Assembly: GCF_900107795.1 (NCBI RefSeq)
Contig: NZ_FNRL01000016.1
Span: 80,193-144,192, forward strand
DNA from: Chitinophaga terrae (ex Kim and Jung 2007)
GTDB lineage: Bacteria > Bacteroidota > Bacteroidia > Chitinophagales > Chitinophagaceae
Direction: 5' to 3'
Length of the DNA: 64,000 nucleotides
Part shown: positions 43,662 through 51,810 of the stretch, piece after piece
How the letters are laid out: each line of letters begins with the position of its first letter
Numbering within the stretch: the stretch's first letter is position 1
The notes under the pieces: model-generated
The model's database searches: none
The model's input: the letters and a program-made list of their open reading frames with translations, nothing else
Told to the model about the DNA's origin: nothing
Position numbers and translations under genes: made by a program

Positions 43662-45782
43662 TTATGCCTGTACAGGCGCTGCCTGTGCTGCTTTCTCGCG
43701 GTAAACCTGGGCCGTTTTATAAAAATCGGCGGCCTGAGCGTAGTATGCTTTTGCAAATTGCTCGGAAGGTTCGTTAGCGTTGATCTGCAGTACGGTAGTT
43801 TTGAAATCTGTATCGAAAGTGAATTTGCCTGTAGCAGTGAAATACTTATCGAAATCGTTAATGATACCGATCTGTGTATTTCCGCTTACCCCTTCTCCCA
43901 GCAACAATGCTTTTGCTGCCTGAACGAAAGAAGAATAAGCATGGTAGATAGCGTCTGACCAGGCGCCGTTTGCCAAAGCAGCGGCTCCCAGTTCCAGTTT
44001 TTCGTCTGCTTCCAGCAGGAGGGTAGCTACCAGGTCGATGATCACACCGGCGCACTCTCCTACTCCTATCGCTGTTGCATAGTCCTGCGCCTGTCCCCAG
44101 TCAATAAAGTCTTCCTGTGTCAGGTTGGTGATATCTGCCAGTGGTTTCAGCAATTCATAGAAATATTTTTCACCCTGCCTGTCGTAATATTCGTTAAACA
44201 GTTCGTTTTCCTGGCTGTTTTGCTCATAGTCGTTCAGCAGGCTGCGTAAAACATCCGGACCGCGTTTGCTTGGCACCTTGATAACCTTATCGGCTACCCG
44301 GCCAACGCCATCGCCCACGATACCGCCGCCTAACAATACCTGCAGGGCTGGCAATACCTTACCGCCGCTTTTCATGGAAGAACCATGGAAGCCGATGCTG
44401 GCAATACCGTGCTGACCGCAGGAGTTCATGCAACCGCTGATCTTGATCTTGATATCTTTATTGTAAACCAGGTCTGGATATTCTTCTTTGATCACATCTT
44501 CCAACACCTTGGCAATACCGGTGCTGCTGGAGATACCGAGGTTGCAGGTATCGGTGCCCGGGCAGGCGGTGATATCGGCAATGCTGTCGAACCCTGGCTC
44601 AGCGAAGCCCGCTGCTTCCAGCGCACTGTACACATATTCCAGGTGTTCAGGTAAAATGAATTTCAGCAGCAGGCCCTGGTTAGCGGTTACCCTTACATCG
44701 TCGGCGATCACCGGGCGAAGCGCTTCTATCAGCTGCCGGCTCACCGCGGAGCCGATGTTGCCTAAAGTGATCTTCACATAGGCCGCGAAATATCCTTTTT
44801 GTTTTTGTTCGAAGACGTTGGTTTTCTTCCAGGCTTCGAATTTCTTAGGATCTTTAACCGAGTAAGCAGGCAGGGAAGAAACCGGCGCCGGAGGCTGGGT
44901 TTGAGGCCATGCATCTGCATCTACGGGTACTGATTTGGTTCTGATAGCGGTGTATTCTTCTTCTACCAGCCTGTTGAATTCCTCGAAACCGATCTTTTGT
45001 ACCAGGAATTTCATACGGGCTTTGTTACGGCTGGTTCTTTCGCCATAACGGTCGAATACGCGCAGAACGTTTTCGATGTACGGGATGAGCAGGTCGGTTT
45101 CCAGGAATTCGTGCGCGGTTTTGGCCAGGAAAGGCTGAGCGCCCAGGCCGCCGGCTACCAGTACTTTGAAACCCCTGACTTCTTTACCATCGATTATTTT
45201 CACCTTGGGGATCATGCCGAAATCGTGCATGAAGGCCCAGGCAGTATCTTTTTCTGAGGAAGAGAAAGCAATTTTGATCTTGCGGCCCATTTCCTGGCTT
45301 ACGGGATTGCGTAAGAAGTAGCGGAAAGTGGCGTCGGCATATGGCGTTACATCGAATGGTTCTTCAGGGTCGATACCGGCCCTGTCGGATGCTGTAACGT
45401 TACGTACCGTGTTACCGCAGGCTTCGCGGATGGTGATGCCATCCTGCTCCAGTTTGGACCAGAGTTCCGGTGTTCTGTCCAGGCTCACATAGTGGATCTG
45501 AACATCCTGGCGGGTTGTCAGGTGAAGGTTGCTGGTCGCATACTCGTCTGAAATATCGGTGATGCGTTTCCATTGTTGGAGGGTCATTTTACCGTATGGC
45601 AATTTGATACGCACCATTTGTACGCCGGGTTGACGTTGGCCGTAAATACCCCTTGCTAAACGGAGACTACGGAACTTTTCATCAGTCACAGCACCTTCGC
45701 GAAAAAGGCGGATCTTTTTCTCTAGTTCGATGATATCCCGTTCAACGATCGGATTTTCCAGTTCTGTTCTGAAGCTTTGCAT
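43662..45782 (-). CDS. Siroheme-dependent sulfite/nitrite reductase with C-terminal HEPN domain
   Basis: A 706-residue enzyme reducing sulfite to sulfide (or nitrite to ammonia) with ferredoxin-type electron donors. Two ferrite-domain repeats (KLPYGKMTLQQWKRITDISD; VTANQGLLLKFILPEHLEYV) surround the siroheme-[4Fe-4S] site, whose ligands are C407 and C413 (ITACPGTDTCNLG) and C451 and C455 (SGCMNSCGQHG). From about residue 565 to 700 there is a helical HEPN domain (DYATAIGVGECAGVIIDLVA, LANGAWSDAIYHAYSSFVQAAKALLLGE), absent from standard enzymes. Heads an operon with siroheme genes. The polycysteine leader upstream favours sulfite as the physiological substrate. Confidence 0.92.
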   Translation of the reverse strand: MQSFRTELENPIVERDIIELEKKIRLFREGAVTDEKFRSLRLARGIYGQRQPGVQMVRIKLPYGKMTLQQWKRITDISDEYATSNLHLTTRQDVQIHYVSLDRTPELWSKLEQDGITIREACGNTVRNVTASDRAGIDPEEPFDVTPYADATFRYFLRNPVSQEMGRKIKIAFSSSEKDTAWAFMHDFGMIPKVKIIDGKEVRGFKVLVAGGLGAQPFLAKTAHEFLETDLLIPYIENVLRVFDRYGERTSRNKARMKFLVQKIGFEEFNRLVEEEYTAIRTKSVPVDADAWPQTQPPAPVSSLPAYSVKDPKKFEAWKKTNVFEQKQKGYFAAYVKITLGNIGSAVSRQLIEALRPVIADDVRVTANQGLLLKFILPEHLEYVYSALEAAGFAEPGFDSIADITACPGTDTCNLGISSSTGIAKVLEDVIKEEYPDLVYNKDIKIKISGCMNSCGQHGIASIGFHGSSMKSGGKVLPALQVLLGGGIVGDGVGRVADKVIKVPSKRGPDVLRSLLNDYEQNSQENELFNEYYDRQGEKYFYELLKPLADITNLTQEDFIDWGQAQDYATAIGVGECAGVIIDLVATLLLEADEKLELGAAALANGAWSDAIYHAYSSFVQAAKALLLGEGVSGNTQIGIINDFDKYFTATGKFTFDTDFKTTVLQINANEPSEQFAKAYYAQAADFYKTAQVYREKAAQAAPVQA

Positions 45783-45835
45783 AAAAAGTATTTTCAGGTG
45801 GTGGTAAAAGCAATTTTTATTCTGGCAGGGTAAAC

Positions 45836-45862
45836 AAAAAGCCCCCGTTTGTAGCGGAGGCT
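45836..45862 (-). terminator. Leader terminator (attenuator) before the sulfite reductase
   Basis: On the minus strand GCCTCCG (45861-45855), loop CTACAAA, and CGGGGGC (45847-45841) form a 7-8 bp stem (one G-U) followed by five T. It lies between the leader reading frame and the reductase ATG, 54 bp before the latter, so transcripts must pass it. CTCCGC in the 5' arm can instead pair with GCGGAG at 45921-45916, just after the cysteine codons of the leader. Confidence 0.78.
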
Positions 45863-45903
45863 AGTCTATAATGATTTCAGTCAAATACACTGATTTTTCG
45901 TTA

Positions 45904-45981
45904 TTAGGCACTCCTCTCCGCATCTATACAACAACAGGGCATCGTTATCATACTGCGACCAATTTTCAAAGCATTACCCAT
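45904..45981 (-). CDS. Polycysteine leader peptide
   Basis: A 25-codon frame, ATG at 45981-45979 and TAA at 45906-45904. The second half reads MITMPCCCIDAERSA, with three consecutive TGT codons at 45936-45928. It lies about 20 nt after the predicted transcription start and 42 nt before the terminator stem. Two further in-frame ATGs (45951, 45942) also keep the Cys run. Cysteine-starved ribosomes would pause at the run and leave the downstream GCGGAG free to disrupt the terminator. Translation is not proven by sequence; the combination with promoter, terminator and a sulfur-assimilation operon is the evidence. Confidence 0.75.
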   Translation of the reverse strand: MGNALKIGRSMITMPCCCIDAERSA

Positions 45982-46008
45982 ATTTCCTATAATTTTAGTA
46001 GAGTAATA

Positions 46009-46039
46009 CAAAGATATAAATGCGTGTTATCTTTCCAAA
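46009..46039 (-). promoter_or_regulatory. Consensus promoter of the sulfite reductase operon (TTTG-N19-TATCTTTG)
   Basis: On the minus strand TTTG (46039-46036), exactly 19 bp, then TATCTTTG (46016-46009). Both boxes match the Bacteroidota primary-sigma consensus. The predicted start is near 46002, giving a leader of about 220 nt that includes the polycysteine frame and the terminator. Confidence 0.82.
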
Positions 46040-46227
46040 ACTTTTTTCGGAGGTTTAAAAGGGGCAGAAAAAGGGGATTTTTAGGAAGAAAGGAAGAAAA
46101 AAGCCGGGAAACCGGCTATAGGGCTGGATCCGTCTGCTGAAAACGCTGTATTTCACGTGGGTATAAGATAACCTCCATTTATGCCGTATAACTTTTTGTT
46201 ATAGGAGAACGCTGGTTTTTATCTTCT

Positions 46228-46235
46228 TATCTTTG
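46228..46235 (+). promoter_or_regulatory. Candidate -7 element (TATCTTTG) for the HAD phosphatase
   Basis: TATCTTTG lies 22 bp before the ATG at 46258. No TTTG at the right distance upstream. Confidence 0.45.
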
Positions 46236-46257
46236 CGGCTTCGAAAAAACATACAGG

Positions 46258-46920
46258 ATGTTAGACACGGTTATTTTTGACATGGACGGTTTGCTGGTAG
46301 ATTCAGAGCCGCTATGGGGAGAAGCTATGACAGAAGTATTTGCCTCGGTGGGTGTTACTTTAACGCCCGATCTCTGGCATTTGACCACCGGGCTAAGGAC
46401 CAAGGAAGTGGTCAGCTATTGGTACAATTATTATAAGTGGGAAGGAAAGAGTGCAGAACAGGTAACGAACGAGATCATCGACAATGTGACCCATAAGATC
46501 ATTACTTCCGGCCAGCCTATGGAAGGGATGTTGTATATCCTGCAATATTTCAGGGAGAAACAGTTCAAGATAGGATTGGCATCTTCTTCGCCCCTGCGCC
46601 TGATCAACGCCGTGATCGAGCGTTTCAGGATTAAGGAATATTTCCAGGCGGTGTATTCGGCGGAGTTCGAAGACTATGGGAAACCGCACCCGGCGGTATA
46701 CCTGGCCTGTGCGCGGGCGTTAGACAGCAACCCGTTGGATTGCCTGGCGTTTGAAGATTCTGTAGCGGGTATGACGGCTGCAAAAGCAGCAAGAATGACT
46801 GCGGTGGTAGTTCCGGAGGCCCATAACCGGCATAACCCAAAGTACGCCCTGGCAAATATGCAACTCGACAGCCTGCTGGAGTTTAACGACGCCAAGCTGG
46901 AGTTGTTGAGAATAAGATAG
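46258..46920 (+). CDS. HAD-superfamily sugar-phosphate phosphatase (HxpB-like)
   Basis: A 220-residue cytoplasmic phosphatase. HAD motif I is FDMDGLLVDSEPLW (nucleophile D8, acid D10), motif II LASSSP, motif III the K in YGKPHPAVYL, motif IV FEDSVAGMTAAKAA. The cap domain lies between residues 15 and 85. It resembles hexitol phosphatase HxpB and beta-phosphoglucomutase relatives; the sugar substrate is not fixed by sequence. Confidence 0.88.
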   Translation: MLDTVIFDMDGLLVDSEPLWGEAMTEVFASVGVTLTPDLWHLTTGLRTKEVVSYWYNYYKWEGKSAEQVTNEIIDNVTHKIITSGQPMEGMLYILQYFREKQFKIGLASSSPLRLINAVIERFRIKEYFQAVYSAEFEDYGKPHPAVYLACARALDSNPLDCLAFEDSVAGMTAAKAARMTAVVVPEAHNRHNPKYALANMQLDSLLEFNDAKLELLRIR

Positions 46921-46949
46921 TTATTTGTGAAAACCAAAGTAACTTTATT

Positions 46950-46977
46950 ACAAGGCCGGTGTATTAACCGGCCCTGT
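46950..46977. terminator. Hairpin between the HAD gene and the small secreted pseudogene
   Basis: An 11-bp stem (46950-46960 with 46967-46977, one wobble) between convergent genes. It lies 17 bp beyond the second stop (46995) of the pseudogene, which suggests that the original gene ended there rather than at the internal amber codon. Confidence 0.6.
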
Positions 46978-46994
46978 ATTTCAAAGCATTTAAT

Positions 46995-47435
46995 CTAAAT
47001 GGTATTTCTCATAATATACCAATTTTCAGCCCCACTGGAATCACGATACCAGATACCTTCTATCGTCTAGGTAGTGCCTACTGAGAAATAAATTAGCTGA
47101 CCTGTAAATTTGAAATTCACGTATTGTACATTAGTCGGAGCATTCGGAGTAAGAATGCTTTGGGCATGGTAGGTTACCATTGTTCCATTCGCCCCCTGGA
47201 TATCTCCATTAACCAGGTGAAAATCAGAATCATCAAACGTCAGTATGATTTTCAGAGGAGGATTGGAAGGCGGATAATTCAGGTTGAAATTATACGTCTT
47301 GGTTACAATGGAAGCAGATTTCATCACCATAGGTTTCCAGGCGTTGGCAACAGACGTTGTTTTTGCCGTCGCGGGCGTTACAGACAACAAGGTGGCAGCA
47401 AGCAGCATGCTGCATGCAATGAGGATCGTTTTCAT
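46995..47435 (-). pseudogene. Small secreted protein, paralogue A, interrupted by an in-frame TAG
   Basis: The frame starts with a signal peptide (MKTILIACSMLLAATLLSV) and a mature part containing WKPMVMK, TKTYNFNLNY and LTFDDSDFHLVNGDI, then meets TAG at 47069-47067 after 122 codons. The same frame continues TIEGIWYRDSSGAENWYIMR to a second stop at 46997-46995. The tail after the amber matches the intact neighbour's YWIEGNWYKGPSGNDHWAIS, with the amber at the place of its Tyr. One substitution (TAY to TAG) explains it. The truncated 122-residue product may still be made. Family unknown to me. Confidence 0.8.
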
Positions 47436-47640
47436 AAATACTACAATTTAAAATTGAGAAAAACGTGGAATGATGTGAAGCTTTGTAGTAACTATACCGA
47501 GGGGGGACAAAGTGATAGTTAGCAGCCTCCTTGTTTATTATTACCGGGTTTTAAAAATGATAATATGGTTCAACTACATCCGTGCATTCGTTACGGTTAC
47601 CAAATTAGCTAAACATTTAGCAAATTCAAATTATTAACGG

Positions 47641-47665
47641 GAAATAATTTAACAAGACAAAATTG
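47641..47665. repeat. Upstream block shared by the two small secreted genes (copy A)
   Basis: The block at 47641-47665 recurs almost unchanged at 48469-48491, each about 210-230 bp upstream of a paralogue's start; its core is TAATTTAACAAGACAAA. A looser match (TTA, CAAATTAG) extends further out. So the duplication covered the 5' regions as well as the genes. The rest of 47436-47755 holds no other recognisable feature. Confidence 0.65.
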
Positions 47666-47755
47666 CAGCAACATAAAAACTCTGAGGCCTTTACAGGAGC
47701 GGGATTACAAACAATAACTGCTTAAAACAGCAGGGATCACAGGGTAGGCATAAGC

Positions 47756-47789
47756 ATGCAGGCCGGTTATATAGCTAACCGACCTGCAT
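47756..47789 (-). terminator. Hairpin after the intact small secreted gene
   Basis: A 14-bp stem (47756-47769 with 47776-47789, one wobble) lies 20 bp past the stop of the 47809-48261 gene. It has no T-run, so termination is likely but not certain. Confidence 0.6.
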
Positions 47790-47808
47790 TGCCTTATCCC
47801 GGTTCCTA

Positions 47809-48261
47809 TTAATAGGTATTCCGGCTAATGGCCCAATGGTCGTTGCCCGAAGGACCTTTGTACCAGTTACCTTCTATCCAATAACTGGTTCTGTTACCAA
47901 AAACATTGTGATACCCTCTGAATACGAAGGTCACCGAGCTTACATAATAAGGGCTATTTGGCGTTACCGTGTGTACTGTTTCTTCCTGCATGTCTACTCC
48001 CGGCGTATTGCTCAGGATACTTCCGCCAATGAGGTGATAATCGGAATCATCGAACGAAAGGGAAATCGTGAGTGAATGATAGGGGCTGTAGGCGAAATTA
48101 AAGTTATAGTACTTGGTGACGGTGCTGAAAGGTTTCATCACCATAGGTTTCCAGACTTTTACGGGAGAGGAAACGGGAGTTGTAGCTCCTGCCATTGCGG
48201 GCATTACAGACATTAAAGCAGCAACAAGCAGCGTGCTGCAGGCAATACGAAGTGTTTTCAT
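47809..48261 (-). CDS. Small secreted protein, paralogue B, family unknown
   Basis: A 150-residue protein with signal peptide MKTLRIACSTLLVAALMSVMPAMA and a beta-rich mature part: VWKPMVMKPFSTVTKYYNFN, LTISLSFDDSDYHLIGGSIL, VSSVTFVFRGYHN and the C-terminal YWIEGNWYKGPSGNDHWAIS. No known domain is recognised. It is the intact sister of the interrupted frame downstream; the most conserved parts are KPMVMK, FDDSD(Y/F)HL and the WIEG/IEG...W...RNT end. Probably exported to periplasm or surface. Confidence 0.75.
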   Translation of the reverse strand: MKTLRIACSTLLVAALMSVMPAMAGATTPVSSPVKVWKPMVMKPFSTVTKYYNFNFAYSPYHSLTISLSFDDSDYHLIGGSILSNTPGVDMQEETVHTVTPNSPYYVSSVTFVFRGYHNVFGNRTSYWIEGNWYKGPSGNDHWAISRNTY

Positions 48262-48500
48262 AAAATATTACGGTTTATGATTAGAAAAAACGTGGGAAAG
48301 ATTTGGAAGGCAACTACACAGGGCTGGCAACGCGGTGGTGAATAAGTTTCATGGTTGCTGGTTTTTCTGTATCAGATGAGGGAATGGAATGTCAACAACA
48401 ACAACTTGGGCTTTCTGGTACGTTATACAAATTAGAAAAATACCCGGCTATTTCAAATTTTTAAGGGGGAATAATTTAACAAGACAAATTGTGTAATAAA

Positions 48501-48533
48501 AAATCCCGTCTCTAGCAGGTAGAGACGGGATTT
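48501..48533 (-). terminator. Rho-independent terminator after rpsA
   Basis: A perfect 13-bp stem (48501-48513 with 48521-48533) is followed on the minus strand by a run of T. It begins 20 bp after the rpsA stop. Confidence 0.93.
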
Positions 48534-48553
48534 AAGTATTAAATGAAACTTAC

Positions 48554-50452
48554 TTATTGTGCGCTTTTTTCTTCGCCACCTTCAGATTGTTTCAGTTTTT
48601 CTCTCAGTTCAGCTAAAGCGCCGAGATCACCTAAAGTAGCTTTTTCAACTTTACCCTGGATGTTTTTCACAGCCTTACGGGTTTTGTCAGCTTCTTCTTT
48701 CTTTTCTTTGATGATCGCTTGTTTTTCTTCAGCTTGTGCTTTTTCCCAAACGCGGGTGTGAGAAACCAGGATACGTTTTTCGCTGCGGTCGAATTCGATG
48801 ATCATGAATTCTTTCACGTCTTCAACGTTGATTGGTTTATCATCTTCCGTTTTCAGGTGACGGGCAGGAGCGTAAGCTTCCAGGCCGTATTGCAGTTGCA
48901 CGGTAGCACCTTTATCATCTTTCTTCACAACAGTACCTTCGTGTACGGAGTTGATCGGGAAGATAGTTTCGAAGGTGTTCCATGGATCTTCTTCGATCTG
49001 TTTGTGACCGAGGCTGAGTTTACGGTTTTCTTTATCAATACCCAGGATCACTACATCAATTTCGTTACCTACTTTAGTGTATTCAGATGGGTGGTTGAAA
49101 CGTTTGATCCAGCTCAGGTCAGAGATGTGGATCATACCGCCGATACCGGTTTCCAGTTCAACGAACACGCCATAAGGAGTGATGTTTTTCACGATACCTT
49201 TGTGACGGCTGTCAACAGGGAATTTAGTTTCGATAGTAGCCCATGGATCTTCTGTCAGTTGTTTGATAGACAGAGACATTTTACGTTCTTCTTTGCTCAG
49301 GGTAACTACTACTGCTTCGTATTCTTCTCCTAATTTGAAGAATTCTTTAGCGTTGATAGGAGTTGAAGCCCAGGAGATTTCAGAAACGTGAACCAGGCCT
49401 TCTACGCCAGGCATGATTTCCAGGAATGCGCCGTAGTCTTCGATGTTAACAACTTTACCTTTCACTTTAGCGCCTTCAACGATGGTAGCTGGTAAAGTAT
49501 CCCATGGATGCGGAGTCAGTTGTTTGTAGCCCAGGCTTATGCGACGTTTTTCGTCGTCGAAGTCCAGTACCACAACGTTGATCTTCTGATCCATCTGGAG
49601 TACTTCGCTTGGGTGAGAGATACGGCCCCAGCTGATATCGGTGATATACAGCAAGCCATCCAGACCACCCAGGTCGATGAATGCACCGAAGTCGGTGATA
49701 TTTTTGATGGTACCTTCCAGCACCTGGCCTTTTTCCAGTTTGCTGATGATATCCACTCTTTGTTGTTCGATATCGCTTTCGATGAGTGCTTTGTGAGAAA
49801 CAACGGCGTTACGGATGGTTTCGTTAACCTTAACCACTTTGAACTCCATAGTTTTACCTACAAACTGATCGTAATCGGTAACAGGTTTAACATCGATCTG
49901 AGAACCTGGCAAGAATGTTTCCATTCCGTATACGTCTACGATCAAGCCACCTTTAGTTTTGCTGGTAACGATACCAGTAACCACTTCTCCTGTTCTGTAA
50001 ACCTCAACGATTTTTTCCCAGGCACGTTTCTGGCGGGCTTGTTTACGGCTCAGGTGCAGGTTACCATCTCTGTCTTCTTTCTCAACAACCAGTACTTCTA
50101 CTTCATCGCCGATTTTCAGACCTGGTAAATCACGGAACTCGTTCAGAGAGATCAAACCATCAGATTTGAAACCGATGTTGATAACTACATCTGTGTTGGT
50201 CAAACCTACAACAGTACCTGTTAACAGGCTGTTTTCTTCAAACACTTTGAAAGTGCCTTCGTAAGTCTGATCATACTTTTCTTTTTCTTCTTTGCTGTAA
50301 GAAGAAACATTGCGTTTGTCTACGCTCCAGTCGAAATCGTCATGTGCAGTTTCAACTTTTGCTACAGGCGCTTTTGTTGTCGCTGTTTCTGCAGTTGCCT
50401 GCGGAGCCTGTTGCTCAGCGTTTTGTTCGTTAATAATGTTGTTTTCGCTCAT
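48554..50452 (-). CDS. rpsA: 30S ribosomal protein S1
   Basis: A 632-residue RNA-binding protein that brings mRNA to the ribosome. Six S1 (OB-fold) repeats can be followed, for example VGLTNTDVVINIGFKSDGLI, KNITDFGAFIDLGGLDGLLY, VNIEDYGAFLEIMPGVEGLV and KNITPYGVFVELETGIGGMI. A disordered N-terminal segment rich in A, Q, T and E precedes them (NEQNAEQQAPQATAE). Important in Bacteroidota, which rarely use Shine-Dalgarno sites. Own terminator and a -7 element upstream. Confidence 0.96.
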   Translation of the reverse strand: MSENNIINEQNAEQQAPQATAETATTKAPVAKVETAHDDFDWSVDKRNVSSYSKEEKEKYDQTYEGTFKVFEENSLLTGTVVGLTNTDVVINIGFKSDGLISLNEFRDLPGLKIGDEVEVLVVEKEDRDGNLHLSRKQARQKRAWEKIVEVYRTGEVVTGIVTSKTKGGLIVDVYGMETFLPGSQIDVKPVTDYDQFVGKTMEFKVVKVNETIRNAVVSHKALIESDIEQQRVDIISKLEKGQVLEGTIKNITDFGAFIDLGGLDGLLYITDISWGRISHPSEVLQMDQKINVVVLDFDDEKRRISLGYKQLTPHPWDTLPATIVEGAKVKGKVVNIEDYGAFLEIMPGVEGLVHVSEISWASTPINAKEFFKLGEEYEAVVVTLSKEERKMSLSIKQLTEDPWATIETKFPVDSRHKGIVKNITPYGVFVELETGIGGMIHISDLSWIKRFNHPSEYTKVGNEIDVVILGIDKENRKLSLGHKQIEEDPWNTFETIFPINSVHEGTVVKKDDKGATVQLQYGLEAYAPARHLKTEDDKPINVEDVKEFMIIEFDRSEKRILVSHTRVWEKAQAEEKQAIIKEKKEEADKTRKAVKNIQGKVEKATLGDLGALAELREKLKQSEGGEEKSAQ

Positions 50453-50505
50453 AAAAATTTTTAATTTAATCCGGAATACCCGGACTCCCTTTTTTATTGG
50501 GACGG

Positions 50506-50513
50506 CAAAGTTA
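50506..50513 (-). promoter_or_regulatory. Candidate -7 element (TAACTTTG) for rpsA
   Basis: The minus strand reads TAACTTTG, 53 bp before the rpsA ATG. No -33 TTTG at 19-20 bp. Confidence 0.5.
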
Positions 50514-50899
50514 CTGAAAATAACCCGAAATTCCCGCTTTGATCCCCCGTTTAGCCCTTAATTGGCCAATTTTTTCACATTTTTTGAGAATTTAACATAA
50601 CAGTGAAAATGTATTTCTGTAACAAATTAAAAATCAGAAAAATGGATATATTTTTAAAATGCATTAGTAGCAACGCTCCTATCATCTCTAAAAAAACTCC
50701 CCACATCATGAAAAGCAGGGCAAATCAGGCAAAAAATTTGCCCGTTAAAAATCGGATTCAACAACCAGAATGCGGATTAATTGTTGGTATATTAGGAAGT
50801 AACAGCCTGTTATTCTCTTGCAGTCAACAGCCTTACTTTCCCTTGCATAAAATGTTAATTGCTATTCATTAATCCCGGATTTTATTTTAATTTGTGTAT
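50514..50899. other. Non-coding divergent region between rpsA and the rhomboid gene
   Basis: AT-rich sequence. The only structure seen is a weak hairpin, GGGCAAAT at 50718-50725 with ATTTGCCC at 50736-50743. No gene or full promoter was recognised. Confidence 0.5.
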
Positions 50900-51784
50900 A
50901 TGAACGGGACCTCTTTTCAATCGGATATTCGCTATTGGCTACGGAAAGGAAACACAGTAAACCATTTACTATTCTGGAACATTCTAATCTTCCTCGTAGT
51001 TAATATACTGCGCCTCATCGCCTTTGTTACGCACCAGGTTACACCTTTCAGCTGGGTGGTAGACGAACTTTCCTTACGCGTTCCAATCAACACATTCATA
51101 CTCCAGCCCTGGGGGCTGCTTACCTACATGTTCACCCATGTAGATATATTTCACGTACTCTTTAACATGATCAACCTGTACTGGTTTGGCAACCTCTTCA
51201 GGGATTTCCTGGGCGATAAACGGGTGCTTCCCCTCTACCTGCTGGGCGGTTTTGCCGGCGGTATACTCTACCTGGCTTCCGCCAGCCTGTTTGCCAGTCC
51301 ATACCTTGGTCTTTCCCTGATAGGCGCTTCCGCCTCTGTAATGTGCATCCTGGTAGCCTGCGCCACCCTGATGCCGAATTACGAGATCGGGCTCATGTTC
51401 TTTGGAAACGTGAAACTTAAATGGCTGGCCATCGCGCTTATCGCATTAGGATTGATCTCCATCCCGAACGGCAACATTGGAGGCATTATTTCCCACATGG
51501 GCGGCTCCTTATTCGGCTTCATCTACATCCGGTTGTTGCAGGCCGGCAATGATATGTGCAAACCACTCATCTGGCTATTCGGCAGTAAAGGCAGGATGGA
51601 AGAAAGAAGAACCGCCAACAGGAAGTTCAAGCCTAAAAAGTCGCCGCTGAAAGTGGTGAAAAAAACAGAAGACAGTAATCCCAGCCGCCTTGATCAGCTG
51701 TTAGACAAGATCAACGAAAAAGGCTACAACAGCCTCAGTGCTGAAGAAAAAGCCTGGCTGGAGAAAGTGAGCAAAGAAAACTGA
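50900..51784 (+). CDS. Rhomboid-family intramembrane serine protease
   Basis: A 294-residue inner-membrane protease with about six helices between residues 25 and 215. The catalytic dyad is S144 (LIGASASVM) and H199 (ISHMGGSLFGF); the L1 region has WGLLTYMFTHVDIFHVLFNM with the conserved HvdifHvlfN pattern. A basic cytoplasmic C-terminal tail (RTANRKFKPKKSPLKVVKK) and a short helical end follow. The ATG at 50900 (MNGTSFQSD) is chosen over a GTG 6 bp earlier. Substrates unknown. Confidence 0.92.
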   Translation: MNGTSFQSDIRYWLRKGNTVNHLLFWNILIFLVVNILRLIAFVTHQVTPFSWVVDELSLRVPINTFILQPWGLLTYMFTHVDIFHVLFNMINLYWFGNLFRDFLGDKRVLPLYLLGGFAGGILYLASASLFASPYLGLSLIGASASVMCILVACATLMPNYEIGLMFFGNVKLKWLAIALIALGLISIPNGNIGGIISHMGGSLFGFIYIRLLQAGNDMCKPLIWLFGSKGRMEERRTANRKFKPKKSPLKVVKKTEDSNPSRLDQLLDKINEKGYNSLSAEEKAWLEKVSKEN

Positions 51785-51785
51785 T

Positions 51786-51793
51786 TACCTTTG
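51786..51793 (+). promoter_or_regulatory. Candidate -7 element (TACCTTTG) for ispH
   Basis: TACCTTTG starts 2 bp after the rhomboid stop and 25 bp before the ispH ATG. It suggests a private promoter for ispH, although no -33 box is seen. Confidence 0.45.
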
Positions 51794-51810
51794 CCCCATT
51801 ATTTGAGCTC

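Noticed and set aside
45783..46002. SAM riboswitch in the reductase leader
   Set aside because: None of the conserved core sequences of known SAM riboswitch classes were seen; the Cys-codon leader explains the arrangement better.
45871..46140. A plus-strand frame of 89 codons over the reductase leader
   Set aside because: It runs antisense to the promoter and the polycysteine leader, has no recognisable domain and ends in low-complexity K/R/E sequence.
47067..47069. TAG as a recoded amino acid (pyrrolysine-like)
   Set aside because: No recoding signal was seen and many other genes here end normally; a point mutation is simpler.
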